From positions 868,001 to 932,000 of the forward strand of contig NZ_RCWZ01000005.1 in NCBI RefSeq assembly GCF_003675385.1: DNA of 64,000 nucleotides, read 5' to 3'. Below are positions 26,752 to 36,565 of this stretch, piece after piece. Source of the DNA: Mucilaginibacter kameinonensis (lineage in GTDB: Bacteria > Bacteroidota > Bacteroidia > Sphingobacteriales > Sphingobacteriaceae). Each line of letters opens with the position of its first letter. The first letter of the stretch is position 1. Position numbers and translations under genes: made by a program. The notes under the pieces were generated by a model that searched no databases, was not told where the DNA came from, and saw only the letters and a list, made by a program, of their open reading frames with translations.

Positions 26752-28221
26752 ATGACGCGCATACCAATAAATATTTATGGCCTAAAGCCGTTTTTATTTG
26801 CAGGCTTACTTTCTTTATCATTAGCAGCCTCGGCGCAAAATATAAAGAAGAAGCAAACTCCTGCCCCTGAAAGTGTTCCGGATACCGCAACGGTAGGCTT
26901 TCCTGTTATCCCCAACGCTACCGATGCCGGTAAAAATGGCGGCGAATACCTAACCCTGAAACAATGCATAGATTATGCGCTGATACATCAGCCTGCCTTA
27001 AACAAAGCATTAATTAATACGGATATTACCCGTACAACCAACTCCATTAACCTGGCCGCATGGCTGCCGCAAGTTAATGCCAACGGCAACCTGATCCATT
27101 ATATCCAGCAATCAAATTCAAATATTTCTACCGGCGTGGGCACAAGTACAGGAACTACCACTACAGGTGGTGGCTCTGGTACCGTACGCAGCAGTTATTC
27201 CAATACTTTCATTCCGGAGCTGGCGGTATCTCAAGCCATTTTAAGTCCGGTGTTATTATACGCCGCTAAAAGTGCCCCTCTACTGGTAAAACAAGCTCAG
27301 CAAGTGACCGACAGCACCAAAATATTTTTGGTATCGGCTGTAAGCAAATCATTTTATAATGTGCTGCTTACGCTGCAGCAAATTAATGTGCTTAAAGAAG
27401 ATACCGCAAGGCTTGGCAAAAATTTGCGTGACGCCTACCACCAATACAAAGGCGGTATTGTTGATGAAACCGACTATCTGCAGGCTACCATTACACTTAA
27501 CAACTCTGTTGCCCAGTTAAAACAGGCCAATGAAAATATCATCCCCCAGTATGCGGCCCTGAAGCAACTTATGGGTTATGAACCCGAAAAGAATTTTAAT
27601 GTAAGCATTGATACCGTCCAGATGATGGCCGATATCCAGATTGACACTACCCGGCAACTGGAATACGAAAAGCGGATAGAATATAAGCAGATCCAGACCC
27701 GTAAAGACCTGCAATCGCAGCTTACCAGTTATTACAAGTACGCTTATCTGCCTACAATTTCAGGCTTCTTTAATTATAGCCTGCAATATGCCAACAATAA
27801 CTTTTCCAACCTTTTCTCAAGGTCGTACCCAAGTTCAATAGTGGGCGTGTCATTGAGCATACCCATATTCACCGGTTTTGCGCGACTGCACAATATACAC
27901 AAATCGCAATTGCAGGAACAGATAGTTCATTGGGATGAGGTTGACCTTAAATCACAGTTGTATAAAGAATATACCTCTGGACTGGCCAGCTATAAAAGCA
28001 ACCTGTTCGGCTTCAATGTACAGCGCAAAAATGTGGCCATGGCGCGGCGTGTTTACTTCGTGGTTAACCTGCAATATAAACAAGGCGTTGTAGCCTACCT
28101 TAACGTGATCACCGCCGAATCAAACCTGATCACAGCCGAAATCAATTACACTAACTCGCTTTTCCAGCTGCTATCGAGCAAAATTGACCTGGAAAAAGCA
28201 ATGGGAGATATCACTTATTAA
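26752..28221 (+). CDS. TolC-family outer-membrane efflux protein
   Basis: This is the outer-membrane channel of a tripartite RND pump. A signal peptide covers about 1-28 (SLAASAQ). The mature part has two OEP repeats with long coiled helices, for example KQCIDYALIHQPALNKALINTDITRT and the C-terminal QGVVAYLNVITAESNLITAEINYTNS, the TolC hallmark. A Gly/Ser/Thr-rich insert (about 120-145) probably belongs to an extracellular loop. The length of 489 aa is normal. Its stop overlaps the adaptor start by one base (TAATG), which suggests coupled translation. Confidence 0.93.
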   Translation: MTRIPINIYGLKPFLFAGLLSLSLAASAQNIKKKQTPAPESVPDTATVGFPVIPNATDAGKNGGEYLTLKQCIDYALIHQPALNKALINTDITRTTNSINLAAWLPQVNANGNLIHYIQQSNSNISTGVGTSTGTTTTGGGSGTVRSSYSNTFIPELAVSQAILSPVLLYAAKSAPLLVKQAQQVTDSTKIFLVSAVSKSFYNVLLTLQQINVLKEDTARLGKNLRDAYHQYKGGIVDETDYLQATITLNNSVAQLKQANENIIPQYAALKQLMGYEPEKNFNVSIDTVQMMADIQIDTTRQLEYEKRIEYKQIQTRKDLQSQLTSYYKYAYLPTISGFFNYSLQYANNNFSNLFSRSYPSSIVGVSLSIPIFTGFARLHNIHKSQLQEQIVHWDEVDLKSQLYKEYTSGLASYKSNLFGFNVQRKNVAMARRVYFVVNLQYKQGVVAYLNVITAESNLITAEINYTNSLFQLLSSKIDLEKAMGDITY

Positions 28222-29423
28222 TGCCAAAAAACCAAACCATGAAGCGCGTATTTTTTAATGCCATTTTTATAAGTATTGTAGTTTTTGCAGCCTGCAAAAA
28301 GAAACAACCACCGCAAAATACTGAAGTACCCGTTAACCTTTACAAGGTAAAGGCTAAACCGGTATTATATTATGACCAATACCCCTCAACAACAGCGGCC
28401 TTAAGCCAGGTAACTTTATTACCCCAGGTGCAGGGTGCTGTAACCGGCATATTCTTTACCGAGGGCTCGCAGGTAAAAAAGGGACAAAAGCTATATGAAA
28501 TAGATAGACGGATTTACCAGGACAGCTATGACGCAGCCGTTGCCAACCGTAAAGTTACTGAGGGCACCCTATTACAGGCCCAGCAAGATGCCGACCGTTA
28601 CGAGTACCTGAATAAATATAACGCGGTAGCCAAGCAATTGTATGACCATGCGGTAATCACGCTTGAAAATGCTAAAAGCCAGGTTCAGTCGGCAAATCAG
28701 GCAGTTAAAACAGCCAGAACCAATTTGAATTACGCCGAGGTATATGCACCTTTTGATGGCACCATCGGTTTGAGCCAGGTTAAATTGGGTAATGTAGTAA
28801 CTCCGGGAACTACCGTGTTAAACACCATTTCTACCAATGATCCTATGGCTGTAGATTTTGTTGTTAACGAAAAGCAGCTGCCCAAATTTGAACGTTTGCA
28901 GCAAGCCAAACATCAGCCAACCGATTCGCTATTTACTATTTTATTGGCAGATAACTCCCTTTATCCCATAAACGGAAAAATCTCCGTGATTGATCGCGCG
29001 GTTAATTCGCAAACAGGCGCCATCACCGTAAGGCTGGTATTCCCGAATCCGAAAGGGATGTTAAGGGTTGGTATGAGCTGCGTTGTACGCGTACACAACC
29101 AGGAGGCGGGCCCGCAGATAGTGGTACCGGGTAAAGCGGTTGTTGAGCAAATGGGCGAATACTTTGTATACACAGCACAAGATAGCCTCATGAACAATCC
29201 TAAAGCAGGTGCCGATTCGGCAAAAAACAAAATAAAGAGATTGGTGGCATTGCAGAAAAAGGTACAGGTTGGCGAAACCATTGGGGCTAACATGATCATC
29301 AAAAGTGGTATCAACAATGGCGACCGGGTAATTGTGGACGGTGTGCAGCTATTGCATGACGGTTCAAAAATAACCACCGCCAATAAAGTTGGGCCATCTG
29401 CCGGAGGCAAAGGCTCCCGTTAG
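28221..29423 (+). CDS. RND efflux periplasmic adaptor (membrane fusion protein)
   Basis: This adaptor links the RND pump to TolC. It has a lipoprotein signal ending VVFAAC-KKK, so it is anchored to the inner membrane by lipid. Next come a lipoyl half-motif (LPQVQGAVTGIFFTEGSQVKKGQKLYEID), a helical hairpin, the second lipoyl half (VYAPFDGTIGLSQV) and beta-barrel and membrane-proximal domains. The frame starts at 28221 with a one-base overlap to tolC; an ATG at 28239 (MKRVFF) would give a more ordinary signal and cannot be excluded. It is the only adaptor in the operon although two pumps follow, so both probably share it. Confidence 0.93.
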   Translation: MPKNQTMKRVFFNAIFISIVVFAACKKKQPPQNTEVPVNLYKVKAKPVLYYDQYPSTTAALSQVTLLPQVQGAVTGIFFTEGSQVKKGQKLYEIDRRIYQDSYDAAVANRKVTEGTLLQAQQDADRYEYLNKYNAVAKQLYDHAVITLENAKSQVQSANQAVKTARTNLNYAEVYAPFDGTIGLSQVKLGNVVTPGTTVLNTISTNDPMAVDFVVNEKQLPKFERLQQAKHQPTDSLFTILLADNSLYPINGKISVIDRAVNSQTGAITVRLVFPNPKGMLRVGMSCVVRVHNQEAGPQIVVPGKAVVEQMGEYFVYTAQDSLMNNPKAGADSAKNKIKRLVALQKKVQVGETIGANMIIKSGINNGDRVIVDGVQLLHDGSKITTANKVGPSAGGKGSR

Positions 29424-29467
29424 TGGTGAGGCTAAAACACAAATAATTTTTTAGACGAAGACATCCT

Positions 29468-32400
29468 ATGATCGCTAATACATTTATAAAAAGACCTGTA
29501 ACAGCTATCGTAATATCTATAGTATTGATCATTACCGGTACCGTGAGCATCCTCATGCTACCGATAGACCAGTACCCCGATATTACGCCGCCTGTTGTAC
29601 AGGTTAACGGGCAATTTACCGGTGCCGACGCGCAAACGGTTGAACAAACCGTAGCCACGCCCATAGAAGAGCAGGTGAACGGAACGCCCGGCATGGAATA
29701 CATGCAAAGCAACAACACAAACAACGGGCAAATGAGCATGAACGTAACCTTTAAAATGGGGACGGACATTGACGTTGCAGCCCTTGATGTTCAAAACAGG
29801 GTTAGCATTGCTACGCCGCTATTGCCTGCCGTAGTGAGCAGACTTGGCCTTACTGTACGCGCCGTAAACCCAAGCATGCTCATGATGGTGGCTATTTACG
29901 CCCCAAAAGGCACACATAACATCACGTTTTTAGATAACTACACCAACATATTTATCCAGGACGCACTTCTGCGTGTACCGGGCGTGGGTAGTATTAACCG
30001 CTTTACTGACGATTTCAGTATGCGGATCTGGATGAATCCGGATAAAATGGCGGCCTACAGCTTAACCCCTCAGGACGTTATTACTGCCCTCAACGCCCAA
30101 AACGTGCAGGTAGCAGCGGGAACCGCGGGCGTGCCGCCACAAGCATCCAGTCAAACCTATGAGCTGGGCATCCTGGTAAACGGCAGGCTCAGCAAGGTAT
30201 CGGAGTTTGAAAAGATCATTGTAAAAACCATACCGACAACCGGTCAGCTGGTTTACCTTAAAGATGTAGCCAGGGTTGAACTGGGTAAATTTACCTTCTC
30301 CAGCAATTCGTTTGTAGACGGGCACAAAGCTTCCTACCTTCAAATTTACCAGGCCCCTGGTAGTAATGCGCTTGAAACAGCTAACGGAGTATACGCCGCC
30401 CTTGCTAAATTAAAAACCAACTTTCCTTCAGATGTCGAATATCGGGTACCGTTTGAATCGGTTACCGTGGTAAAAGTTTCGATGGAAGATGTGGTAGGCA
30501 CCTTACTTAAAACATTAGGATTGGTAGCTGTGGTGGTATTCCTGTTCCTTCAAAACTGGAGATCGACATTGATCCCGGTCCTCGCTATCCCGGTTTCTAT
30601 CTTCGGTGCGTTTTGTTTTTTTATACCGCTCGGCTTTACCATCAATACGCTAACCATGTTTGGCTTCGTACTGGCTATTGGTATTGTGGTAGATGACGCC
30701 ATTATTGTGGTTGAGGCGGTGCAGCATTATATTGATCATGACGGCATGTCGGCAAAGGAAGCTACCTACCAGGCCATGAAGGATATTTCGGCGCCGGTTA
30801 TAGCCATAGCGCTGATATTGGCAGCGGTGTTTGTGCCGGTAGGCTTTATCCCCGGTATTGTAGGCCGATTATACCAACAGTTTGCCATCACCATAGCTAT
30901 TTCGGTAATGATATCGGCTTTTATCGCCCTATCACTAACCCCGGCTCTGTGTACGCTGTTACTAAAACCAACCCATATTGATGGCGAAGCAAAAGGCATT
31001 AATAAATTTTTCTTCAAATTCAACAGCTGGTTTGAGCGGGTAACCGCCAGCTATACCGAGGGCGTACGAAAAAGTATCAAAGCATCGCGTTTTGTTATCA
31101 TTATATTGATCTGTATCTGCGTAGGTACTTACTTTTTATTCCAGGCCAAACCATCAGGCTTTATCCCCTCAGAAGACGATGGCAATTTATACGTAACCTA
31201 TCAGTTGCCCCCTGCATCGTCTACCGCAAGATCGGTCGAGGTAATGTCTAAGCTGATGAAAGTTATTGGTTCAACACCGGGCGTGGCGCATTACGCGGCA
31301 CTATCCGGATTGAACGTGGTAACCAATGCCAGCAACTCTAATAACGGTACCATTTATTGCCAGCTTGCCCCATGGGATGAACGTGGTAAAGAAACCGAAC
31401 AGGTGCCGGGCATCATAGGCGAACTGCAAAGAAGAATTTCTGAGGCCGGAATAAAAGATGCCAATGTGGAGGTGATCCAACCCTCACCCCTGCCGGGCAT
31501 TGGTACAACCGTAGGTTTCAGTCTGCAGATAGAACAACGCAGCACTACCGATAATTTGCAGGCATTTCAAAAGGTGGTCGACAATTTTGTGACCGAGGCT
31601 AACAAAAATCCGGTTATATCCAAGGCGTTCACTTTCTATACTTCGCACACACCTAACTACAGCTTAACGGTAGACAGGGAAAAATGCGAAAAGTTAGGTG
31701 TTAACGTAGCCGATGTATTCACCACTATTCAGGCATATATGGGTAGCCTCTACATCAACGATTTCACTACCTATAACCGCACTTTCCACGTAGTGGTACA
31801 GGCCGATACTGCTTTCCGCAAAGTGGTAGCCAATATGGACAAATATTACGTGCGCAACCAGGGTGGTGAAATGGTACCATTAGGTACGCTGATGAGCTAC
31901 AAGCCAGTTGACGCGCCACCGCTTATCTCCCACTTCAATATCTTCCGCACCGCGGAGGTTGATGGTTCCGCGGCAGAAGGCCATAGCAGTGGCGAGGCTA
32001 TCCAGGCTATGCAGGAACTGGCTAAACGTGTTTTACCAGAAGGATATGACTATGAGTTTTCGGGATTGAGTTACGAGGAGATCAAGGCGGGTTCAACTAC
32101 CATTTACATCTTCCTGTTTTCTATCACCTTCGTGTTCCTGTTCCTGGCAGCGCTGTACGAAAGCTGGTCGGTACCCTTTTCAGTACTCTTAGCTGTGCCT
32201 ATTGGCGCCATGGGAGCTATCCTGGCGTTGGTGCTGGTGCCGAGCCTGACCAATAACGTATACGCGCAGATCGGATTAATCACACTCATCGGTCTCGCGG
32301 CCAAGAACGCCATTCTGATTGTAGAGTTTGCCAAGGTTAGGGTTGATATGGGCGAGGAACTCATCAAATCAACACTGGAGGCGGTGAGCCTGCGTTTACG

Positions 32401-32722
32401 GCCAATCATCATGACTTCACTGGCATTTGTATTGGGCGTATTGCCGCTTGTACTGGCAACCGGCGCGGGCGCTGTAGCCCGCCGTACAATTGGCTATACA
32501 GTTTTAGGTGGTATGATAGCGGCATCAACACTGGCAATTTTTATAGTGCCTGTATTGTTTGTGCTTATTACCCGCTTCTCTTACGGTAAAGAAAAACTGG
32601 AATACCTGCAGGCCCATAAAGAAGACCTGAAAGAAAAAGCTAAAAAAGTAGAGGCTCAGAGTATCGACCCCGAATTGGAATATGAGATTGAAAAATCCCG
32701 TGCATTACATAAAGCTAATTAA
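29468..32722 (+). CDS. RND multidrug efflux pump, HAE1 family (first copy)
   Basis: This is an AcrB-type inner-membrane proton/drug antiporter with twelve predicted membrane helices and two large periplasmic loops. The proton-relay residues are intact: D409 and D410 in GIVVDDAIIVVE (helix 4) and K946 in LIGLAAKNAILIVEFAK (helix 10). It starts directly with the helix-1 sequence (MIANTFIKRPVTAIVIS). The 1084-aa length is typical. It begins 44 bp after the adaptor gene and ends 2 bp before a second pump gene with strongly similar sequence, starting IKRPVTAIVIS as well. The substrates cannot be read from the sequence. Confidence 0.95.
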   Translation: MIANTFIKRPVTAIVISIVLIITGTVSILMLPIDQYPDITPPVVQVNGQFTGADAQTVEQTVATPIEEQVNGTPGMEYMQSNNTNNGQMSMNVTFKMGTDIDVAALDVQNRVSIATPLLPAVVSRLGLTVRAVNPSMLMMVAIYAPKGTHNITFLDNYTNIFIQDALLRVPGVGSINRFTDDFSMRIWMNPDKMAAYSLTPQDVITALNAQNVQVAAGTAGVPPQASSQTYELGILVNGRLSKVSEFEKIIVKTIPTTGQLVYLKDVARVELGKFTFSSNSFVDGHKASYLQIYQAPGSNALETANGVYAALAKLKTNFPSDVEYRVPFESVTVVKVSMEDVVGTLLKTLGLVAVVVFLFLQNWRSTLIPVLAIPVSIFGAFCFFIPLGFTINTLTMFGFVLAIGIVVDDAIIVVEAVQHYIDHDGMSAKEATYQAMKDISAPVIAIALILAAVFVPVGFIPGIVGRLYQQFAITIAISVMISAFIALSLTPALCTLLLKPTHIDGEAKGINKFFFKFNSWFERVTASYTEGVRKSIKASRFVIIILICICVGTYFLFQAKPSGFIPSEDDGNLYVTYQLPPASSTARSVEVMSKLMKVIGSTPGVAHYAALSGLNVVTNASNSNNGTIYCQLAPWDERGKETEQVPGIIGELQRRISEAGIKDANVEVIQPSPLPGIGTTVGFSLQIEQRSTTDNLQAFQKVVDNFVTEANKNPVISKAFTFYTSHTPNYSLTVDREKCEKLGVNVADVFTTIQAYMGSLYINDFTTYNRTFHVVVQADTAFRKVVANMDKYYVRNQGGEMVPLGTLMSYKPVDAPPLISHFNIFRTAEVDGSAAEGHSSGEAIQAMQELAKRVLPEGYDYEFSGLSYEEIKAGSTTIYIFLFSITFVFLFLAALYESWSVPFSVLLAVPIGAMGAILALVLVPSLTNNVYAQIGLITLIGLAAKNAILIVEFAKVRVDMGEELIKSTLEAVSLRLRPIIMTSLAFVLGVLPLVLATGAGAVARRTIGYTVLGGMIAASTLAIFIVPVLFVLITRFSYGKEKLEYLQAHKEDLKEKAKKVEAQSIDPELEYEIEKSRALHKAN

Positions 32723-32724
32723 GG

Positions 32725-35700
32725 ATGATTTCAAATACATTTATAAAAAGGCCCGTAACCGCCATCGTGATATCGCTGGTGCTGATGATTGCCGGGGTGA
32801 TATGCCTGTTTAACCTCGCGGTTGACCAGTACCCCAACATATCGCCACCAAGCGTATCGGTTAACGGGTCATACACCGGTGCCGATGCCCAAACAGTAGA
32901 GCAAAATATAGCTACTCCCATTGAGGAACAGGTAAACGGTACGCCCGGCATGGAATACATGACCAGCACCAGTACCAACAGTGGTAGCATGGGCATCAGG
33001 GTGACTTTTAAAATAGGCACTAACGTACATATCGCAGCACTTAACGTTCAAAACCGTGTAGGTATTGCCGCCCCCCTGTTACCATCGGTAGTAAGTAAAT
33101 TAGGGTTAACGGTACGTGCCAGTAATCCCGATCAGTTAATGCTGGTGGCTATTTACTCGCCAAAGCATAGCCATAATATTACCTTTTTAGATAACTATAC
33201 CAGCACCTTTATCCAGGATGCCATACTGCGCGTACCGGGCGTTGGCGACGTAAGCGCGCGTACAGATAACTTCAGTATGAGGATCTGGATGAACCCGGAT
33301 AAGATGGCATCCTACGGTTTAACCCCTGCAGAAATAACCGCGGCCTTAAATGCTCAAAACGTGTATGTCGCGGCAGGTTCGGTGGGTGCACCTCCGCAGG
33401 ATGCTTCGCAAACCTTTGAAACCGGCATTTTAGTAAACGGCATGCTCAATAAAGTGAAAGACTATGAAAACATAGTAGTAAAAAGCATTCCGGGCACCAG
33501 TCAGCTGGTACACCTCAAAGATGTAGCCCGGGTTGAATTGGGCAAGTTTACTTTTTCCAGCAATGCCTTTGTTGACGGTAACCGGGCTTCTACCATCCAA
33601 ATCTACCAATCACCGGGAAGTAATGCTCTGCAAACTGCCGAGAACGTTTATGCCGCATTAGCCAAATTAAAAAAATCCTTCCCCAAGGATGTTGATTTTG
33701 TAGTGCCATTTGAATCGGTTACCATTATAAAGGTATCGATGGATGAAGTAGTGGGTACACTGATCAAAGCGCTTATTTTAGTGGCTATTGTTGTATTTCT
33801 TTTCCTCCAAAACTGGCGGTCGACCATTATCCCTATTTTGGCCATCCCGGTATCGATACTGGCAACCTTTATCTTCTTTATTCCATTAGGGTTCACCATC
33901 AACACCTTAACCATGTTTGGTTTTGTACTGGCTATTGGTATTGTGGTAGATGATGCCATTATTGTGGTGGAAGCCGTACAACACTACATTGATGAAAAGC
34001 ATATGTCGCCCAAAGAGGCTACCTATCATGCCATGAAGGAGATTTCGGCACCGGTAATTGCTATAGCGCTGATCCTGGCATCGGTGTTTGTACCGGTTGG
34101 CTTTATACCCGGTATCGTCGGCCGATTATATCAGCAATTCGCCATTACCATTGCTATTTCTGTGATGCTTTCGGCATTCATTGCTCTATCTTTAACTCCT
34201 GCACTTTGTACGCTATTATTAAAACCCACCAAGCCTGTAACGGACAAATCAAACTGGCTCGACAGGTTTTTCAGAGGCTTTAACCGGATGTTTGAACGAA
34301 TAACTTTCAAATACACCAATCGCGTACACCACAGCATTAAGGGGGCAAGATATATTGTCGTCTTGTTGGTTTGTATCTGTGCGGGTACCTACCTGTTGTT
34401 CAAAGTAAAACCATCAGGATTTGTACCTGCAGAGGATGGCGGACGACTTTATGTTACCTACCAATTGCCCGAGGCTTCTTCAACCATCCAATCGGTTAAT
34501 GTGATGAACAAGCTGATGAAAATTGTGGCTTCAACACCTGGCATTATGCATTATACTGCGATATCAGGCTTTAACATTCTTAATGGCGGCGCAAATTCCA
34601 ACAATGGTTCCATGTTCTGTATGCTTACCCCCTGGGATGACCGTACTACTCCCGATACCCGTGTACCGGGGCTGATGGACGTTATTAAAAAGAAGATAGC
34701 CAAAGCCGGGATCAAAAACGCGAACGTAGTTGTTGCGCAGCCGCCACCCATCAGGGGTATTGGCCAGGCGGCCGGTTTTAGCATGCAGATTGAGCAGGGT
34801 AACTCCACCGATGATATTTACACCTTTGAAAAAGTGGTTAAAAAGTTTGTAGCCGCGGCAAAAGCTACCCCGGCAACGGCAGGTGCATACAGCTACTTCT
34901 CTGCACATACCCCAAGTTATCAATTAAATGTAGACAGGGAAAAATGCGAAAAGCTGGGCATCAACATCTCAGACGTTTTCTCGACTATGCAGGCTTACAT
35001 GGGCAGTTTGTTTGTCAACAACTTTACCTTGTATAACCGTACCTATCACGTGGTTGTGCAGGCAGATACTGCCTATCGTGCGCTGATATCCAACATGAAT
35101 AAATATTATGTGCGAAACTCTGCGGGGCAGATGCTTCCGTTAAGTGCAGTAATCAGCTATAAACCGATAGTAGCTGCCCCGTTGATCAGCCACTTTAATA
35201 TTTTCCGCTCGGCGGAGGTTGATGGTTCCATTCCACCGGGATATAGTAGCGGACAGGCCATTGAAGCATTGAAGGAATTAGCCGCTAAAACTCTGCCACG
35301 AGGTTATACCTATGAGTTTTCGGGGTTGAGCTATGAGGAGTTAAAGGCGGGATCAACCACGGTTTATATCTTCCTTTTCTCCATTATATTCGTATTTCTG
35401 TTTTTGGCTGCTTTGTATGAAAGCTGGTCGGTACCTTTTTCGGTAATGCTGGCGGTGCCGATAAGCGCGTTTGGAGCAATCCTGGCGCTTACCATAGTGC
35501 CAACCATCACCAACAACGTGTACGCGCAAATAGGCTTGATCACGCTAATAGGTCTCTCGGCCAAAAATGCAATCCTTATTGTAGAATTTGCCAAGATCAG
35601 GGTTGACCGTGGCGAAGAACTCATCAAATCAACCCTTGAAGCTGTAAGGCTCAGGTTGCGGCCCATCATCATGACCTCGCTGGCATTTATCCTTGGCGTA

Positions 35701-36009
35701 CTGCCGTTAGTGCTGGCAACGGGAGCAGGCGCCGAATCAAGAAATACAATCGGTGTAACCGTTTTGGGAGGAATGATTGCTTCTTCCACCATTTCCATCT
35801 TCATTGTTCCGGTGCTTTTTGTGCTGTTCACCCGCGTTTCCTACGGAAAAAAACAGCTTGACTATTTACAAGCCCACCATGAAGAATTGATGGAAAAAGC
35901 CAGGAAAGTAGAAGCTCAGAATATTGACCCCGAACTGGAATATGATATTGCACAAGCGCATGCCGCGCATAATGAGTACAAGGCATCGATAAAACAAAAC
36001 AATCAATAG
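32725..36009 (+). CDS. RND multidrug efflux pump, HAE1 family (second copy)
   Basis: This is a paralog of the preceding pump, co-linear along its full length, with the relay residues at D409, D410 and K947. The identity is obvious by eye in the helices and lower in the substrate-binding periplasmic loops, for example around residues 560-700. The 1094-aa length comes from a longer C-terminal tail (HAAHNEYKASIKQNNQ). The two genes are separated by only 2 bp. The pair may work as separate pumps or as a mixed trimer, as known for MdtB/MdtC (established in Escherichia coli; inference here). A MarR gene follows after 6 bp. Confidence 0.95.
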   Translation: MISNTFIKRPVTAIVISLVLMIAGVICLFNLAVDQYPNISPPSVSVNGSYTGADAQTVEQNIATPIEEQVNGTPGMEYMTSTSTNSGSMGIRVTFKIGTNVHIAALNVQNRVGIAAPLLPSVVSKLGLTVRASNPDQLMLVAIYSPKHSHNITFLDNYTSTFIQDAILRVPGVGDVSARTDNFSMRIWMNPDKMASYGLTPAEITAALNAQNVYVAAGSVGAPPQDASQTFETGILVNGMLNKVKDYENIVVKSIPGTSQLVHLKDVARVELGKFTFSSNAFVDGNRASTIQIYQSPGSNALQTAENVYAALAKLKKSFPKDVDFVVPFESVTIIKVSMDEVVGTLIKALILVAIVVFLFLQNWRSTIIPILAIPVSILATFIFFIPLGFTINTLTMFGFVLAIGIVVDDAIIVVEAVQHYIDEKHMSPKEATYHAMKEISAPVIAIALILASVFVPVGFIPGIVGRLYQQFAITIAISVMLSAFIALSLTPALCTLLLKPTKPVTDKSNWLDRFFRGFNRMFERITFKYTNRVHHSIKGARYIVVLLVCICAGTYLLFKVKPSGFVPAEDGGRLYVTYQLPEASSTIQSVNVMNKLMKIVASTPGIMHYTAISGFNILNGGANSNNGSMFCMLTPWDDRTTPDTRVPGLMDVIKKKIAKAGIKNANVVVAQPPPIRGIGQAAGFSMQIEQGNSTDDIYTFEKVVKKFVAAAKATPATAGAYSYFSAHTPSYQLNVDREKCEKLGINISDVFSTMQAYMGSLFVNNFTLYNRTYHVVVQADTAYRALISNMNKYYVRNSAGQMLPLSAVISYKPIVAAPLISHFNIFRSAEVDGSIPPGYSSGQAIEALKELAAKTLPRGYTYEFSGLSYEELKAGSTTVYIFLFSIIFVFLFLAALYESWSVPFSVMLAVPISAFGAILALTIVPTITNNVYAQIGLITLIGLSAKNAILIVEFAKIRVDRGEELIKSTLEAVRLRLRPIIMTSLAFILGVLPLVLATGAGAESRNTIGVTVLGGMIASSTISIFIVPVLFVLFTRVSYGKKQLDYLQAHHEELMEKARKVEAQNIDPELEYDIAQAHAAHNEYKASIKQNNQ

Positions 36010-36015
36010 CAAATC

Positions 36016-36474
36016 ATGAAGAATACAGAACTGCTATCGCAAAATTTAAGGCTGATCAATCACCTTTATACCAGGAACCTCTCCCGTGAACTGTCATCAA
36101 TCGATGCAAATCATCATTTTGAGGTACTACTCATGTTAGCCAAACAACAAAAACCGATCACCCAAAATCAATTAGCTGAGTTATTGCATATTGATAAATC
36201 GCGGGTTGCTCATATCATTTTTTCGATGGAGGAAAGCAAAATAGTATTGGTAAAAACAAACCCGGCCGACAGGCGGCAACATCTTATCTCGCTGTCTCCT
36301 AACGCACTAAAGGTTATTCCTTACATCGAACAAAAAGTTATGGAGATCAACGAGCTGGCAAACACCGGCATCAGTGAAGAAAAGCTGATAGTTTTTACCG
36401 AAGTAGCTGAAGCGATGATGCAAAACCTGACGAAGAACAAAACCGGAAAAAACCCTCCAACGAGTGGGCAATAG
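36016..36474 (+). CDS. MarR-family transcriptional regulator
   Basis: This is a winged helix-turn-helix regulator of 152 aa. The recognition part ITQNQLAELLHIDKSRVAHIIFSMEESKIV (about 53-82) is followed by the wing NPADRRQHLISLS, both typical of MarR. Helices at the ends would make the dimer. It begins 6 bp after the second pump and is thus the last gene of the efflux operon rather than divergent from it, as is more common. It probably represses the operon and is relieved by pump substrates (inference). An intrinsic terminator follows 30 bp after the stop. Confidence 0.92.
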   Translation: MKNTELLSQNLRLINHLYTRNLSRELSSIDANHHFEVLLMLAKQQKPITQNQLAELLHIDKSRVAHIIFSMEESKIVLVKTNPADRRQHLISLSPNALKVIPYIEQKVMEINELANTGISEEKLIVFTEVAEAMMQNLTKNKTGKNPPTSGQ

Positions 36475-36503
36475 TTTTTCATTCAATAAGGTAAAGCAAT
36501 AAC

Positions 36504-36537
36504 AAAGCCGTTCTATGAAAGTAGGATGGCTTTATTA
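36504..36537 (+). terminator. Intrinsic terminator of the efflux operon
   Basis: AAAGCCGTTCTA pairs with TAGGATGGCTTT (twelve pairs, two of them G-U) around the loop TGAAAG, followed by ATTATT. It lies 30 bp after the MarR stop. Confidence 0.78.
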
Positions 36538-36565
36538 TTGATATTAGACCCGATTCTAAATCACA

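Noticed and set aside
29311..29794. Antisense reading frames opposite the first RND pump (and similar ones opposite the second)
   Set aside because: They are mirror frames of the conserved pump sequence and recur at the same place in both paralogs.
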